A DNA stretch of 64,000 nt, taken from assembly GCA_928724745.1 (NCBI GenBank), contig CAKMXJ010000007.1, positions 1 to 64,000 of the forward strand, written 5' to 3'. Shown piece by piece: positions 1-11,700 of this stretch. A program made the translations under genes and the position numbers. Source of the DNA: Anthracocystis setariae (taxonomy: Eukaryota > Basidiomycota > Ustilaginomycetes > Ustilaginales > Ustilaginaceae). Under the pieces are notes generated by a model. It worked only from the letters and a program-made list of their open reading frames with translations. It had not been told where the DNA came from and did no database searches. Numbering within the stretch: the first letter of the stretch is position 1; every line of letters begins with the position of its first letter.

Positions 1-14
1 ACCCTAACCCTAAC
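1..14. repeat. Telomeric repeat, chromosome left end
   Basis: The window opens with just over two copies of CCCTAA, the C-rich strand of the TTAGGG telomere repeat used by smut fungi and many other eukaryotes. This orientation is expected at a left chromosome end. The tract joins directly to the interior of a subtelomeric repeat unit at base 15. The tract is short, so the assembly probably lost most of the telomere, or the end was trimmed. Confidence 0.85.
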
Positions 15-3000
15 ACAAGTTTCATTAGTACAGATTTCACGGTGTGAAGCGCCTCCATGGGGATCGCCTTGTAAGCAACCCTACCCTATTGGTAATTCAG
101 ACCCCCTTGTAACCCCTAAGCAATTAATAAACACTGTTAGATTATGCCAGTCAACACAATCTCACATTGCAAAAAAGCGAGAATTATTCTGCTGTGTTAG
201 ATCTGAAGTGTCTGACACGGGAAGTGACCAACTTTGAACCACTCCTGAGCCGTGACAAGACATAATGACGCACTGCAATGCTGGGAACATCACCGTATAA
301 CACCCCTCTACACATCCCATTAAAGCGTCAGACCCATCAGAGGTGATCCAAAAAATTTTTTTTTTCCCCGGGTGATCACTCCCCCACAAGTTCAACGTCA
401 AATATCTTGGAATTGGCGTTGATTGGTTACGCCAAAGTTTGCATACACCCTCCGTTTGGGTCCCTCTACAAGTTTCATTAGTACAGATTTCACGGTGTGA
501 AGCGCCTCCATGGGGATCGCCTTGTAAGCAACCCTACCCTGTTTGTAATTCAGACCCCCTTGTAACCCCTAAGCAATTAATAAACACTGTTAGATTATGC
601 CAGTCAACACAATCTCACATTGCAAAAAAGCGAGAATTATTCTGCTGTGTTAGATCTGAAGTGTCTGACACGGGAAGTGACCAACTTTGAACCACTCCTG
701 AGCCGTGACAAGACATAATGACGCACTGCAATGCTGGGAACATCACCGTATAACACCCCTCTACACATCCCATTAAAGCGTCAGACCCATCAGAGGTGAT
801 CCAAAAAAATTTTTTTTTTCCCCGGGTGATCACTCCCCCACAAGTTCAACGTCAAATATCTTGGAATTGGCGTTGATTGGTTACGCCAAAGTTTGCATAC
901 ACCCTCCGTTTGGGTCCCTCTACAAGTTTCATTAGTACAGATTTCACGGTGTGAAGCGCCTCCATGGGGATCGCCTTGTAAGCAACCCTACCCTGTTTGT
1001 AATTCAGACCCCCTTGTAACCCCTAAGCAATTAATAAACACTGTTAGATTATGCCAGTCAACACAATCTCACATTGCAAAAAAGCGAGAATTATTCTGCT
1101 GTGTTAGATCTGAAGTGTCTGACACGGGAAGTGACCAACTTTGAACCACTCCTGAGCCGTGACAAGACATAATGACGCACTGCAATGCTGGGAACATCAC
1201 CGTATAACACCCCTCTACACATCCCATTAAAGCGTCAGACCCATCAGAGGTGATCCAAAAAAATTTTTTTTTCCCCGGGTGATCACTCCCCCACAAGTTC
1301 AACGTCAAATATCTTGGAATTGGCGTTGATTGGTTACGCCAAAGTTTGCATACACCCTCCGTTTGGGTCCCTCTACAAGTTTCATTAGTACAGATTTCAC
1401 GGTGTGAAGCGCCTCCATGGGGATCGCCTTGTAAGCAACCCTACCCTGTTTGTAATTCAGACCCCCTTGTAACCCCTAAGCAATTAATAAACACTGTTAG
1501 ATTATGCCAGTCAACACAATCTCACATTGCAAAAAAGCGAGAATTATTCTGCTGTGTTAGATCTGAAGTGTCTGACACGGGAAGTGACCAACTTTGAACC
1601 ACTCCTGAGCCGTGACAAGACATAATGACGCACTGCAATGCTGGGAACATCACCGTATAACACCCCTCTACACATCCCATTAAAGCGTCAGACCCATCAG
1701 AGGTGATCCAAAAAAATTTTTTTTTCCCCGGGTGATCACTCCCCCACAAGTTCAACGTCAAATATCTTGGAATTGGCGTTGATTGGTTACGCCAAAGTTT
1801 GCATACACCCTCCGTTTGGGTCCCTCTACAAGTTTCATTAGTACAGATTTCACGGTGTGAAGCGCCTCCATGGGGATCGCCTTGTAAGCAACCCTACCCT
1901 GTTTGTAATTCAGACCCCCTTGTAACCCCTAAGCAATTAATAAACACTGTTAGATTATGCCAGTCAACACAATCTCACATTGCAAAAAAGCGAGAATTAT
2001 TCTGCTGTGTTAGATCTGAAGTGTCTGACACGGGAAGTGACCAACTTTGAACCACTCCTGAGCCGTGACAAGACATAATGACGCACTGCAATGCTGGGAA
2101 CATCACCGTATAACACCCCTCTACACATCCCATTAAAGCGTCAGACCCATCAGAGGTGATCCAAAAAAATTTTTTTTTCCCCGGGTGATCACTCCCCCAC
2201 AAGTTCAACGTCAAATATCTTGGAATTGGCGTTGATTGGTTACGCCAAAGTTTGCATACACCCTCCGTTTGGGTCCCTCTACAAGTTTCATTAGTACAGA
2301 TTTCACGGTGTGAAGCGCCTCCATGGGGATCGCCTTGTAAGCAACCCTACCCTGTTTGTAATTCAGACCCCCTTGTAACCCCTAAGCAATTAATAAACAC
2401 TGTTAGATTATGCCAGTCAACACAATCTCACATTGCAAAAAAGCGAGAATTATTCTGCTGTGTTAGATCTGAAGTGTCTGACACGGGAAGTGACCAACTT
2501 TGAACCACTCCTGAGCCGTGACAAGACATAATGACGCACTGCAATGCTGGGAACATCACCGTATAACACCCCTCTACACATCCCATTAAAGCGTCAGACC
2601 CATCAGAGGTGATCCAAAAAATTTTTTTTTCCCCGGGTGATCACTCCCCCACAAGTTCAACGTCAAATATCTTGGAATTGGCGTTGATTGGTTACGCCAA
2701 AGTTTGCATACACCCTCCGTTTGGGTCCCTCTACAAGTTTCATTAGTACAGATTTCACGGTGTGAAGCGCCTCCATGGGGATCGCCTTGTAAGCAACCCT
2801 ACCCTGTTTGTAATTCAGACCCCCTTGTAACCCCTAAGCAATTAATAAACACTGTTAGATTATGCCAGTCAACACAATCTCACATTGCAAAAAAGCGAGA
2901 ATTATTCTGCTGTGTTAGATCTGAAGTGTCTGACACGGGAAGTGACCAACTTTGAACCACTCCTGAGCCGTGACAAGACATAATGACGCACTGCAATGCT

Positions 3001-3245
3001 GGGAACATCACCGTATAACACCCCTCTACACATCCCATTAAAGCGTCAGACCCATCAGAGGTGATCCAAAAAAATTTTTTTTTCCCCGGGTGATCACTCC
3101 CCCACAAGTTCAACGTCAAATATCTTGGAATTGGCGTTGATTGGTTACGCCAAAGTTTGCATACACCCTCCGTTTGGGTCCCTCTACAAGTTTCATTAGT
3201 ACAGATTTCACGGTGTGAAGCGCCTCCATGGGGATCGCCTTGTAA
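15..3245. repeat. Subtelomeric 453-bp tandem array (7 full units plus partial)
   Basis: Units beginning ACAAGTTTCATTAG start at 15, 468, 922, 1375, 1828, 2281, 2733 and 3186 (partial). Spacing is 452-454 bp. Units look identical by eye except for the length of an A-run/T-run block followed by CCCCGGGTGATCA, and a few bases in the first unit (near 83-99). The small open frames on both strands recur identically in every copy, mostly lack a coding signature, and are best treated as by-products of the repeat. Near identity implies recent homogenisation by unequal exchange or gene conversion. Confidence 0.93.
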
Positions 3246-4670
3246 CCCCAACGCCAAATATCTTGGTAACGGCATTACTTGGTAACACCAGACTTGGCAC
3301 ACACCCTCCGTTTGGGTCCCTCTACAAGTTCTATTAGTACAGATTTCACGGTGTGAAGCACTTCCGTGGGGATCGCCTTGTAACCCCAATTTCACCACTC
3401 TTGACATGTGTACAGCCTCTCTATAGGTTCTTCTAGCTGTTCCACACATTGCCTCCACCCTTCCACTGCTTTGAAAAAAAAATATTCTTCCCCGAGAGAA
3501 TTCTGCTGTCAACTTCAAATGCCCGTATCTCGGTCAATAGGTTAAACTTTAACCCAAACTCAACGGCTTCTGACAGCTCTGAGCTAGCTCTACAACTCTC
3601 ATTAGTACAGATTTGATGATGAATTTCATGGTCGCTGAGGAGAGCCTTGTAACCCTGCTCAGACCAACTTTGGCCCGCCATATCTCCGCAACCACATGCT
3701 TTCCAGGCTAGCCGCACTACATACATCCTCCCTACACACCCCTCTACATGTCTACTTAAGACAGCAAGCCATTTGGAGGTGATCAAAAACTTTTTTTTTC
3801 TTCCCCGGGTGATCAGCCCCTCACAGGTTCAACGCCAAATATCTTGGTAACGGCATTACTTGGTAACACCAGACTTGGCACACACCCTCCGTTTGGGTCC
3901 CTCTACAAGTTCTATTAGTACAGATTTCACGGTGTGAAGCACTTCCGTGGGGATCGCCTTGTAACCCTAACCCCTAGGTTCAACCTAGGTTGGCCCTAGG
4001 TTCACCCCAAGTACATACCCCAGGTCAACCCCCTGCTGAGACCAACTTTGAACCGCCATATCTCCGCAACCACGCACTTTCAAGGCTAGCCACGCTCCAT
4101 ACATCCTCCCTACACACCCCTCTACATGTCTACTTAAGACAGCAAGCCATTTGGAGGTGATCAAAAACTTTTTTTTCTTCCCCGGGTGATCAGCCCCTCA
4201 CAGGTTCAACGCCAAATATCTCGGTAACGGCATTACTTGGTAACACCAGACTTGGCACACACCCTCCGTTTGGGTCCCTCTACAAGTTCTATTAGTACAG
4301 ATTTCACGGTGTGAAGCACTTCCGTGGGGATCGCCTTGTAACCCTAACCCTAACTTTGAACCACTCCTGAGCCGTGACAAGACGTAATGGCGCACTCCTA
4401 CGCTGGGAACATCACCGTATAGCACCCCTCTACACATCCCATTAAAGCGTCAGCACCATCAGAGGTGATCCAAATTTTTTTTTTCTTCCCCGGGTGATCA
4501 CTCCCCCACGGGTTCAACGTCAAATATCTCAGTAACAGCATTACTTGGTAACACCAGACTTGGCATACACCCTCCGTTTGGGTCCCTCTACAAGTTCTAT
4601 TAGTGCAGATTTCACGGTGTGAACCGCCTCCGTGGGAATCACCTTGTAACCCTAACCCTTAACCCTAAGA
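3246..4670. repeat. Diverged subtelomeric modules with internal telomere tracts
   Basis: After the tandem array come diverged relatives of the same unit. Shared blocks include CCTCCGTTTGGGTCCCTC, a stretch ending GGATCGCCTTGTAA, and CCCCGGGTGATCA after a T-run. Internal CCCTAA tracts lie at about 3962-3973, 4339-4354 and 4647-4669, each directly after CCTTGTAA. No gene is supported here. A 212-residue minus-strand frame (2880-3518) simply runs across the repeats. Confidence 0.85.
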
Positions 4671-5600
4671 TACATTGCACCTGGAGATTGTGATGGACAC
4701 TGATCCTGGCCTGTGTGATATATATATCCCAACCTCTAACGCTAACCCCAACCTTAACTCTAACCCCAACCCTACACGGCCTCCTGTGGTGTCTCTACAT
4801 AGTTCTCATGTGTGCGTTTACGCATGTTTACACTGGTTGCGTTGGATCCATGTTCTTTTTGTGGCCCTGTTTTTGAGCATGATTTGACATGAAGCATTGC
4901 TGGTGCATATGATCTAGCTGCTGGATGTTTGCCATACCCTGGGAACGCCATCGTTGGAAGCGGGAGACAAGAACGGTGAGTCTATGTTTTCACGTGTTTG
5001 CAGCTGGACACTTGGAGCGCTGGTGGTGTGCGGTGGCAGCTGGAATGGATGTATTGGCAGCATCGGTATGGTATCTACAGCCTGTACAGTGACCGACACA
5101 ATGTCTGGCCGCTCTGGTGCTGCTACGATGCTGTTGAAATGGTGTCGGAAGCTCTACCGTGTGACATGTGATCCCACCGTCTTTGACCGTGATGGTACAC
5201 AGCAGACACCGATCCTCCTCTGTGATGCTGGCTCACTGTGTTCCACATTGTCGCACACCTGTATACACTTGTTGGAAGCACTGGAGCATGCTCCTGGACC
5301 TGCCATCGGAGATGAGCGTGTTTACGGTTCTGCACGTATGATGATTGTTTTGCCTTGCGTTTTGATGTTCCACTCTCCGATGCAGCTGCAATGACCTGCA
5401 GACACCCTTTTCAGACGGTTGGCAACACTGTGGAAGCACACAGACAGCTCCTGCTTTCCATCTTTGAAGCTTGCGTGTTTTTGGTGTCACACATACAACC
5501 ACTGTTTTTGTGTTGACATGCACAGCTTGCTGACCTAGCACATGATCATGGTTGGGCTAGAGTTGGCTGGCTTGAAGAAGGCTTTAATGCAAGGTAGCAG
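4671..5600. other. Gene-free subtelomeric stretch with degenerate telomere-like sequence
   Basis: Bases 4731-4776 contain degenerate telomere-like words (CTAACCCCAAC and similar). The rest is unique-looking sequence. Open frames up to 146 residues exist on both strands (for example 4954-5394 +) but start at non-ATG codons, overlap each other, and resemble no family I know. No gene is called. Confidence 0.5.
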
Positions 5601-5639
5601 CTCACCTTACCTTGACACATCTTGACTATGTGACACTCA

Positions 5640-6500
5640 ACTGAATTGGGCAATGACTAGGAGATGCGGTGGGGGTTAGGGGCATAGATATCAATTTTCC
5701 TATACTATAGAGCACTGTACCAGCCTCTTCTGAGCTTGTCCACAAAAGACAGACTCAAAGTGGACTTGTTCCCACCAATCTTACCTTGACATGCCTTTAG
5801 TTGCTGATTTCAGATGATTAAAGGCATGTCAAAGGCAGGTACAATAAAACGCAAGATATTCTCCACGCAAATGAGTGTTCTGAGGTCCCTTCAGCATCAT
5901 GCAGTGTCTTATAGCATAGGATTTGCTCCCTGAGCACTTTGCATAATTGACTGCTGGAGGAGGTGCTGGGGTAGGCAACAGCGTGAAAGCTAAAGTGTAG
6001 CTGTCCCACTTTCTAGCCTATAGGACACTGGAGCAACCTCTTCTGAGTGTGTACACAAAAGGCAGATCCAAAATGGACCCAAGACCGGGGACTTTACCTT
6101 GACATGCCTTTATTGGCTGATTTTGGACAGATAAAGGCATGTCAAAGGTAAGTACCTGAAAACGCAGGAAATCTTCCACGCAAAATAGTGTTCTGGACTC
6201 CTCTTGACCTGCTGCAGCTGCCTATGACAGCCATTTGTCTCTCAGAGGTGTTCCAGCTATCCACGCAGAAACCGGGTGCTGATACTGGCCCGCAAGGAAA
6301 CACATGTCAACACAAAGGCTCATACATTGACTTCTCTACCCCATAGGACATTGCACAGGCTCATCCTGAGTATGGAATGCCAAGTTGCACCTTGGTAGCT
6401 TCACCTATGCGTGACTTCACTTTGACATGCCTTTATTACCTGATTTTGGATGGATAAAGGCATGTCAAAGGTAAGTACCTGAAAACGCAAGCTTTTTGAC
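5640..6500. repeat. Three diverged ~315-bp repeats, each with a 14-15-bp inverted repeat
   Basis: Three copies share an order of blocks: a stretch like CCTATAGGACACTG, then CTCTTCTGAG, CACAAAAG, then an inverted repeat TTGACATGCCTTTA(T) / (A)TAAAGGCATGTCAA, then GGTAAGTACCTGAAAACGCA. The inverted-repeat arms are at 5786-5799/5819-5832, 6099-6113/6131-6145 and 6422-6436/6454-6468, with 17-19-nt loops. The flanks have diverged more than the arms. Confidence 0.8.
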
Positions 6501-7005
6501 CTGTCTTTTTGTGCACTGTGTACGTCTTGGACTGGTGCTATTTCCTACATATGGCAGAGATCCAGTGAACCATGTTCTTGTTGAGGCTCTGTATCAGCAA
6601 GGGTATATACCAGACCATGCAGAAGGTCAAGAACACGTGCTGATGAGGAATACCTGACCAAAATCATCAATTGGACCAACACTTGGTATGAACTAACACT
6701 CAGAATGCAAAAAAACACGTCAGGGAAATTATGGAACTCGGAAATCAGACTTGGGTGGCAGGATCAAAATAGGGGAAACTCGGCAAAAATTTTCAGCCAG
6801 GTCAGATTTTGGGGGTCTCGAGCCTTTTTGGAGCTGGTCATTCAGAATCCCCCCTTTTCTCTTCGAGTCTGGAATGAAATTACTTATGCTTCTCATTGAT
6901 AGCCTTGAGTCTCCTATGTGCAATGGTATTAATAGCCTGAGAAGTGGCTGGCATGATTGTATTAAGAGGTCTGGGGTGATTGCAACAGTTCAGCATTGAG
7001 AAGGA
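6500..7005. other. Intergenic, nothing recognised
   Basis: The stretch between two repeat clusters has only short overlapping open frames. I see no gene, RNA or clear repeat. Confidence 0.5.
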
Positions 7006-7300
7006 GGGGGACTTGTCTCTCAGAATCAAAAAGTAGATCGAAGAGACAAGTCCCCCACTGTGCTGTGCTGCCTGAAAAATAATTCCAAGCAATTTGGCTT
7101 CGGACTTCCAGCAAAGGGGGACTTGCCTCTCTGAGCAAAAATCTGAATCTCAGAGACACGTCCCCCCACTGTGCTGTGCTGCCTGAAAAATAATTTCAAG
7201 CAATTTGGCTTTGGACTTCCAGCAAAGGGGGACTTGCCTCTCTGAGAAAAAACCTGATTCTCAGAGACACGTCCCCCTCTGTGCTGTGCTGCCTTGGAAA
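7006..7300. repeat. ~110-bp direct repeats with GGGGGACTTG hairpins
   Basis: The block ACTGTGCTGTGCTGCC recurs at 7057, 7168 and (with one change) 7278, giving a 110-111-bp period. Each unit carries an inverted repeat. The first is perfect over 15 bp: GGGGGACTTGTCTCT at 7006-7020 against its complement at 7042-7056. The second and third are imperfect (7116-7166 and 7227-7277). Intervening sequence AAGCAATTTGGCTT is conserved between copies. Confidence 0.8.
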
Positions 7301-8424
7301 ATACAACTACCGCAGAGGAAAGAAGGCTCTCCGTGATTTGACTCTCCATCTTCCACACAGACCGCTTTGTACTCCTTCTGTGGTTCCCATGCTTTCCCGT
7401 CTGCTAGACTTGATGGCGGTCTGACAGTCAAAAAAAATGGATGCGCTGGTCAATTGATGTGCTGGCGGTCTGACAGATGGAAAACAGGTGCTGACCTGGA
7501 GTTGATGCTCCCACAGACATGCTCACCGGATCTGTACTTTGGGCATGGCGCCAGTAACAAAGTTGGATCTGTACATCAGGCACTGGACCAGTCCTCCACT
7601 TTGACCATTGCCCAGCCAATTTCCTTGCAATTTTGACGCGTCCGTTGCCCGTTGCCCGTTGCTCCTGCTAAAATCTGGCGTTTGACGTTGCTGCACTGGA
7701 GCAGTGTATTTTTGGCTGTCCATTGGGGTGACGTACAAATGGAGGGGCCCGCCATTTGGCAGGGAAATGGGCGACGGATTTGACCGTCGCGTGCAGCCAG
7801 CGCACCACGGCCTAGGGCTAGGGAGGCAGCGCGCGGCTTCCCCCTTATAAGGCATCACGCGTGCCTCCTCCAGGAGCGTAGGCTGTGCGCAATCTTGACT
7901 TATGACCTATGGGGTGGACCCCTGTGTCAAGCAATGCATGGCACGCCCCTCCCTTCACAGCGCACCGCGCGGCGCGCCCACTCCCCTGCGCGGCCGTTGG
8001 GCAGTGTTCCGATGGCACGTTGGCTGGGAACCTCTGCCCAGCCATAACACTTTGGCCCCAAAGGAATTCCCCAGAAATGCAACTCTCATACTTTTCTCAA
8101 TGTGCACTGCAACAGTGGTCTTCAGGGCAAAGGCTAAATTTGACTTTTTGATTTTTGCTCAGACACTTGATCCAAAACCTTCCTATTGTTGTTGTTGTAT
8201 TCATTTTTTTTTATTAAGGGAGTCTGTCCAAGGCCTTAAATAGCAGCCCATGTAGACTCCTGTCGATCATTGGTTCAGAAACTGAAGGCTCACCAGTGTG
8301 TGAAGCTAATTCAGTAGGCTTTGGCCTGAGTGCTGCAACAAAGAGTTGCTTTTTCAGGCAAGGCCTTGGCTTCAGCTGCTGGGACCGGGTCCTATGAGTA
8401 AAAACCTGCTAGAAACCTCAAGGA
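7301..8424. other. Intergenic, includes GC-rich block
   Basis: No gene is supported. Bases about 7740-8045 form a GC-rich block containing CCCCTTATAAGGC and GCGCGGCGCGCC, compositionally unlike its AT-richer surroundings. It could be a remnant of a mobile element or a former promoter, but no terminal repeats or protein fragments were found. Confidence 0.4.
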
Positions 8425-8538
8425 TGGCGCAGTTGGGGGATTTGAACCCTTGGTCTTAGCAGGATTAGAGCACTTGTTTCCTCCCTCACCCAGATGTGTT
8501 GAACAAATGGTCTATTGGCTAGTATAACCACTGCGCCT
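8425..8538 (-). repeat. tRNA-like relic with A-box and B-box (SINE-like?)
   Basis: On the minus strand GGCGCAGTGGTTA (near 8525-8537) matches an internal A-box and GGTTCAAATCC (near 8438-8448) matches a B-box, about 80 bp apart. The outer 8 bases of this interval pair with each other (GGCGCAGT / ACTGCGCC). However, the T-stem pairs in only three of five positions and no good seven-base acceptor stem forms outside the A-box. It is not called a functional tRNA. A tRNA-derived SINE or decayed tRNA gene is possible. Confidence 0.3.
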
Positions 8539-8780
8539 CAGGGCATTCTCCAAAACCTCCCTATTGGGCGTCGGGATCGCCAACAGCATGCTCGTCCCTG
8601 CTGTCCTCTCCAACGAGGCTGCAGATGTTGGAGGTCCGGACGGCTTCAGATCCGGCTCGGCTGGTAAAGCAATGAGCACAGACTTGGTTAGCTCCTGACC
8701 CACACTTTCTTTCACACCGCGCATTCTTGGTTTGTACCATCATGGTAGACGGTCTTTCCCTGTCGATTGGAATCTCAGAA

Positions 8781-11700
8781 CTAGTTGCTCGATACAGCTT
8801 GATCACCTCGGAACGATTCAACAGCATGCAATCCGTTCGGCACCACTGCCCTTTCCTGCTGCTGCTGCTGCTTCCTTCCGGCCTTGTCGGCCTTGATCTG
8901 CGTTACGGTATCCCTTCGCTGTTGCAGCGCCTGTTCCAAGTCCGGTGGGGGTGCAATCTCTTCGCGCTCTGACTCGCTCGACCACTGATCCGCATCCTCC
9001 CACTCTTTGGGCCATCCCGACGGTCGCAAGCGAACCCTACACTTTGCGTTCCTTCCGCTTTGCCCGCGCTCTACATGGCCAGCTGCCACCGTGCCTCCTC
9101 TGCCAGCGACGATCGCACGGAAGATCGCCTTTCGGCGCCAATTGTCCACTCCGCACCCGGTCGAGCTGCATCGGTACCATGCTCGCAGCAGCAACGTCGA
9201 CAAAGCTTCGTGGTCAAACTGAGTGATGCACCTTAGCGTCAGTGTCGAGGTTTCGCTCGAAGACATCGACGAGCTCGTGCCACCTTTGCGCGAGAAGGCT
9301 ACAGTCAGGCTCGAAGCAGGCAGCGTGTCGAGCGCAGGTAGAGCCGCCGACGAGGGAATCGCACTCTCGCTATCCACCACCCATTCGACGGACCGTAATG
9401 ACCATACCTGCTCTGCCAGTGGCAGTGCCGCTTCGCCCGCCCGAGGCTTCTTGCTGTACAGATCGATGCGCCAACCTTTAACCGTAATGAAGTGCAGCTT
9501 CCATTTGCCGAGCTTGACATTCGACTTGATCGTCCTCTCGCTTCGACCAGGCGTAGCGCCACCTTTGAGCACGTACACCCATCCTTCAAAATATGGCTCT
9601 AAGCAAACCGCTTCAGGGTCCGGACCTGCATCCATGTCTTCGTTCCAAGATTGCTTGAACATTGCATTGGCGCCTGCACCACCGCCCGTATAGGCTGGGA
9701 CGCGCAACGTATCCTGTAGATTGATGGGCGGAATGTAGACCCGCTCGGTCGGAATTGCCCATTGCAATTGCAAAAGCTCGTATGCTCGAATCTTGTATGC
9801 AGCTGCGGTCTGCCACTCTTGCATCTCACATCCATTCGCTGCCGACAGCACGGCGAATTTGGAAGAAAGCGAGTGTGAGTTGCCTTTCCATCCACTCGAA
9901 ACGTCGCCGAACTGCACACCACCCGGCTCCCTGTCAGACTTGTTCGCCTCTCCTGCCCCAGCAGCCAGTGCAGATTGCGAAGACGTTGGTGAAGGATACG
10001 AGACGGCGCTGTCGAATGATTTCTGGCTGAACAGGTTTCGTTGTTTGATCGTAGGATATCCCATGTCATCGCCATCGACTTCGTCATCGGGAGTTCCTTT
10101 CAACAAATCCAGCAGGTCACTGTGCACAGCTCGGCGCTGGCTCGACTCTGCAACTAGTTTTCTACCCAGTGGTTTCGGTAACGATGAGTTTCGAACAGGT
10201 GAAGACACTGTATCCGGCATCTGAGGAAGCGGCTCTACGTCTGTACGAGAGCGCAGCACGTCGGCGGCTGTCACGGTTCGGCTGCGTGGACGAGACGGAG
10301 ACGACATCAGCGATGCGGTTGCAGCGGAAACTTGGGGCGGACTTGAAAGCGTCGAAAATGCGGTGGAAGAGATGGACCTGGAAGGACTGGATTGATCCGA
10401 CAACGATGCTTCAGCTTGTGTACCCCATTGCATCATGGCGGCCTCGTCATTAGCCTTGGTTAGCAGCTCGACCGATGACGGTGAACTCATCGACGCAAGC
10501 GAGTTGAACGAATCCGATGCGCCAGGTTGGGTGTAGAAGATGGCGGGCGCTGTGCCGGTGGCTGTACCTGAGCGTACCGTTCGCCTCGAAGGCGTAGCTA
10601 GCATCAAGCTTGTGTAGCCTTGGCCATTGTCCCAAGAGGCAGAAGAGTCGTCATCGTGGCCGCTCGATGAGGCCGCATGTGGCGACAGGCGGCTGCTATG
10701 ACCAAGCTGACTGCTCGAATCGGTCATTGTCGTCGATTCGAAGCTGTGCGATTGCGATTCTCCAGCCTGAGGCGATTGACTGACGAGCGAGGAGGCATTG
10801 GACTGATCAGATACCATGGTTTGGTGATCATTCGTGGCGCTCGAGGCTCTGCGTGCATTCCATTTGGAGAGCTGCAACCTCGCCATGTCTTCCTCCAGCT
10901 TGGCATCTCGATTGCCTGTGATCAAGGAAGCATCCAGAGTAATTCCGACCTCGATGGCGCCATGCCATAGTGAGCGAGAGGTGTCGGAGCTAACAGCAGC
11001 AGAGCTGTCGACGGAAGGCGTCGACGATGATGACGTGGCAAGCGTCGATGCGGACGTTTGACGAGTGACGTGATTTGGGGATGGACCCATCAAGTCGTCG
11101 ATTGTTGTTGAGCGTGCTACCGGATGATCTACTGTGCGTGGGCTGATAGAGCCAGGCGAAGTTCCCAGTGCGGGCGGCGGGTGTACTTGTCGCTGCGGGG
11201 AAGATGACGATGAGGTCGATGCTTGTTGTGTGGCATCGAAGCTAGACCATCCAGGCAGGGGTGCGGCGGAGGATGAAGGTGGCAACGAGACCGCTGTGGA
11301 CTGGAGACTTCGTGAAGGCTTTCTAGCGTTGTACAGCTGGGCAAAAGACGCTGCCAGCGAAGAAGATACATCCGAAAGATCCGGGGGAGGGCATGTGAAA
11401 CTTCTAGGCAGGGCGTTAATCCGATGCTTGACCACTTTGTCGTGACTAGCGACGGGTGCGAGCTTTGCATGTGCCGAGGCATTGAGCGCATCTTGGTAGA
11501 AGCGATGCGAGAGGGAAGGATCGTGGTCGGGCAGGTTCGCTTTCGACAAGGCAGTTTCTTTGATGGATGCGATGCTCTGGATGGGATCAATGTGGATGCG
11601 AAGCCAAACGTCTTTTGGGACGATGCGCACGTAGATGGGAAGACGCTTACGTTGGTTGGACGGAGGCGGTTGATGGAAGGTACGACTAGGATGAGGCGAC

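Noticed and set aside
439..2955. Identical 83-residue plus-strand frames in every 453-bp unit, and matching minus-strand frames
   Set aside because: They recur because the DNA repeats; no start context, domain or signal supports translation.
5640..7300. CRISPR array or integron-like repeats
   Set aside because: Eukaryotic sequence; the repeats are long, diverged and spaced by non-unique DNA, not short repeats with unique spacers.
8425..8538. Functional tRNA gene on the minus strand
   Set aside because: T-stem has two mismatches and no proper acceptor stem or anticodon arm could be drawn; kept only as a tRNA-like relic.
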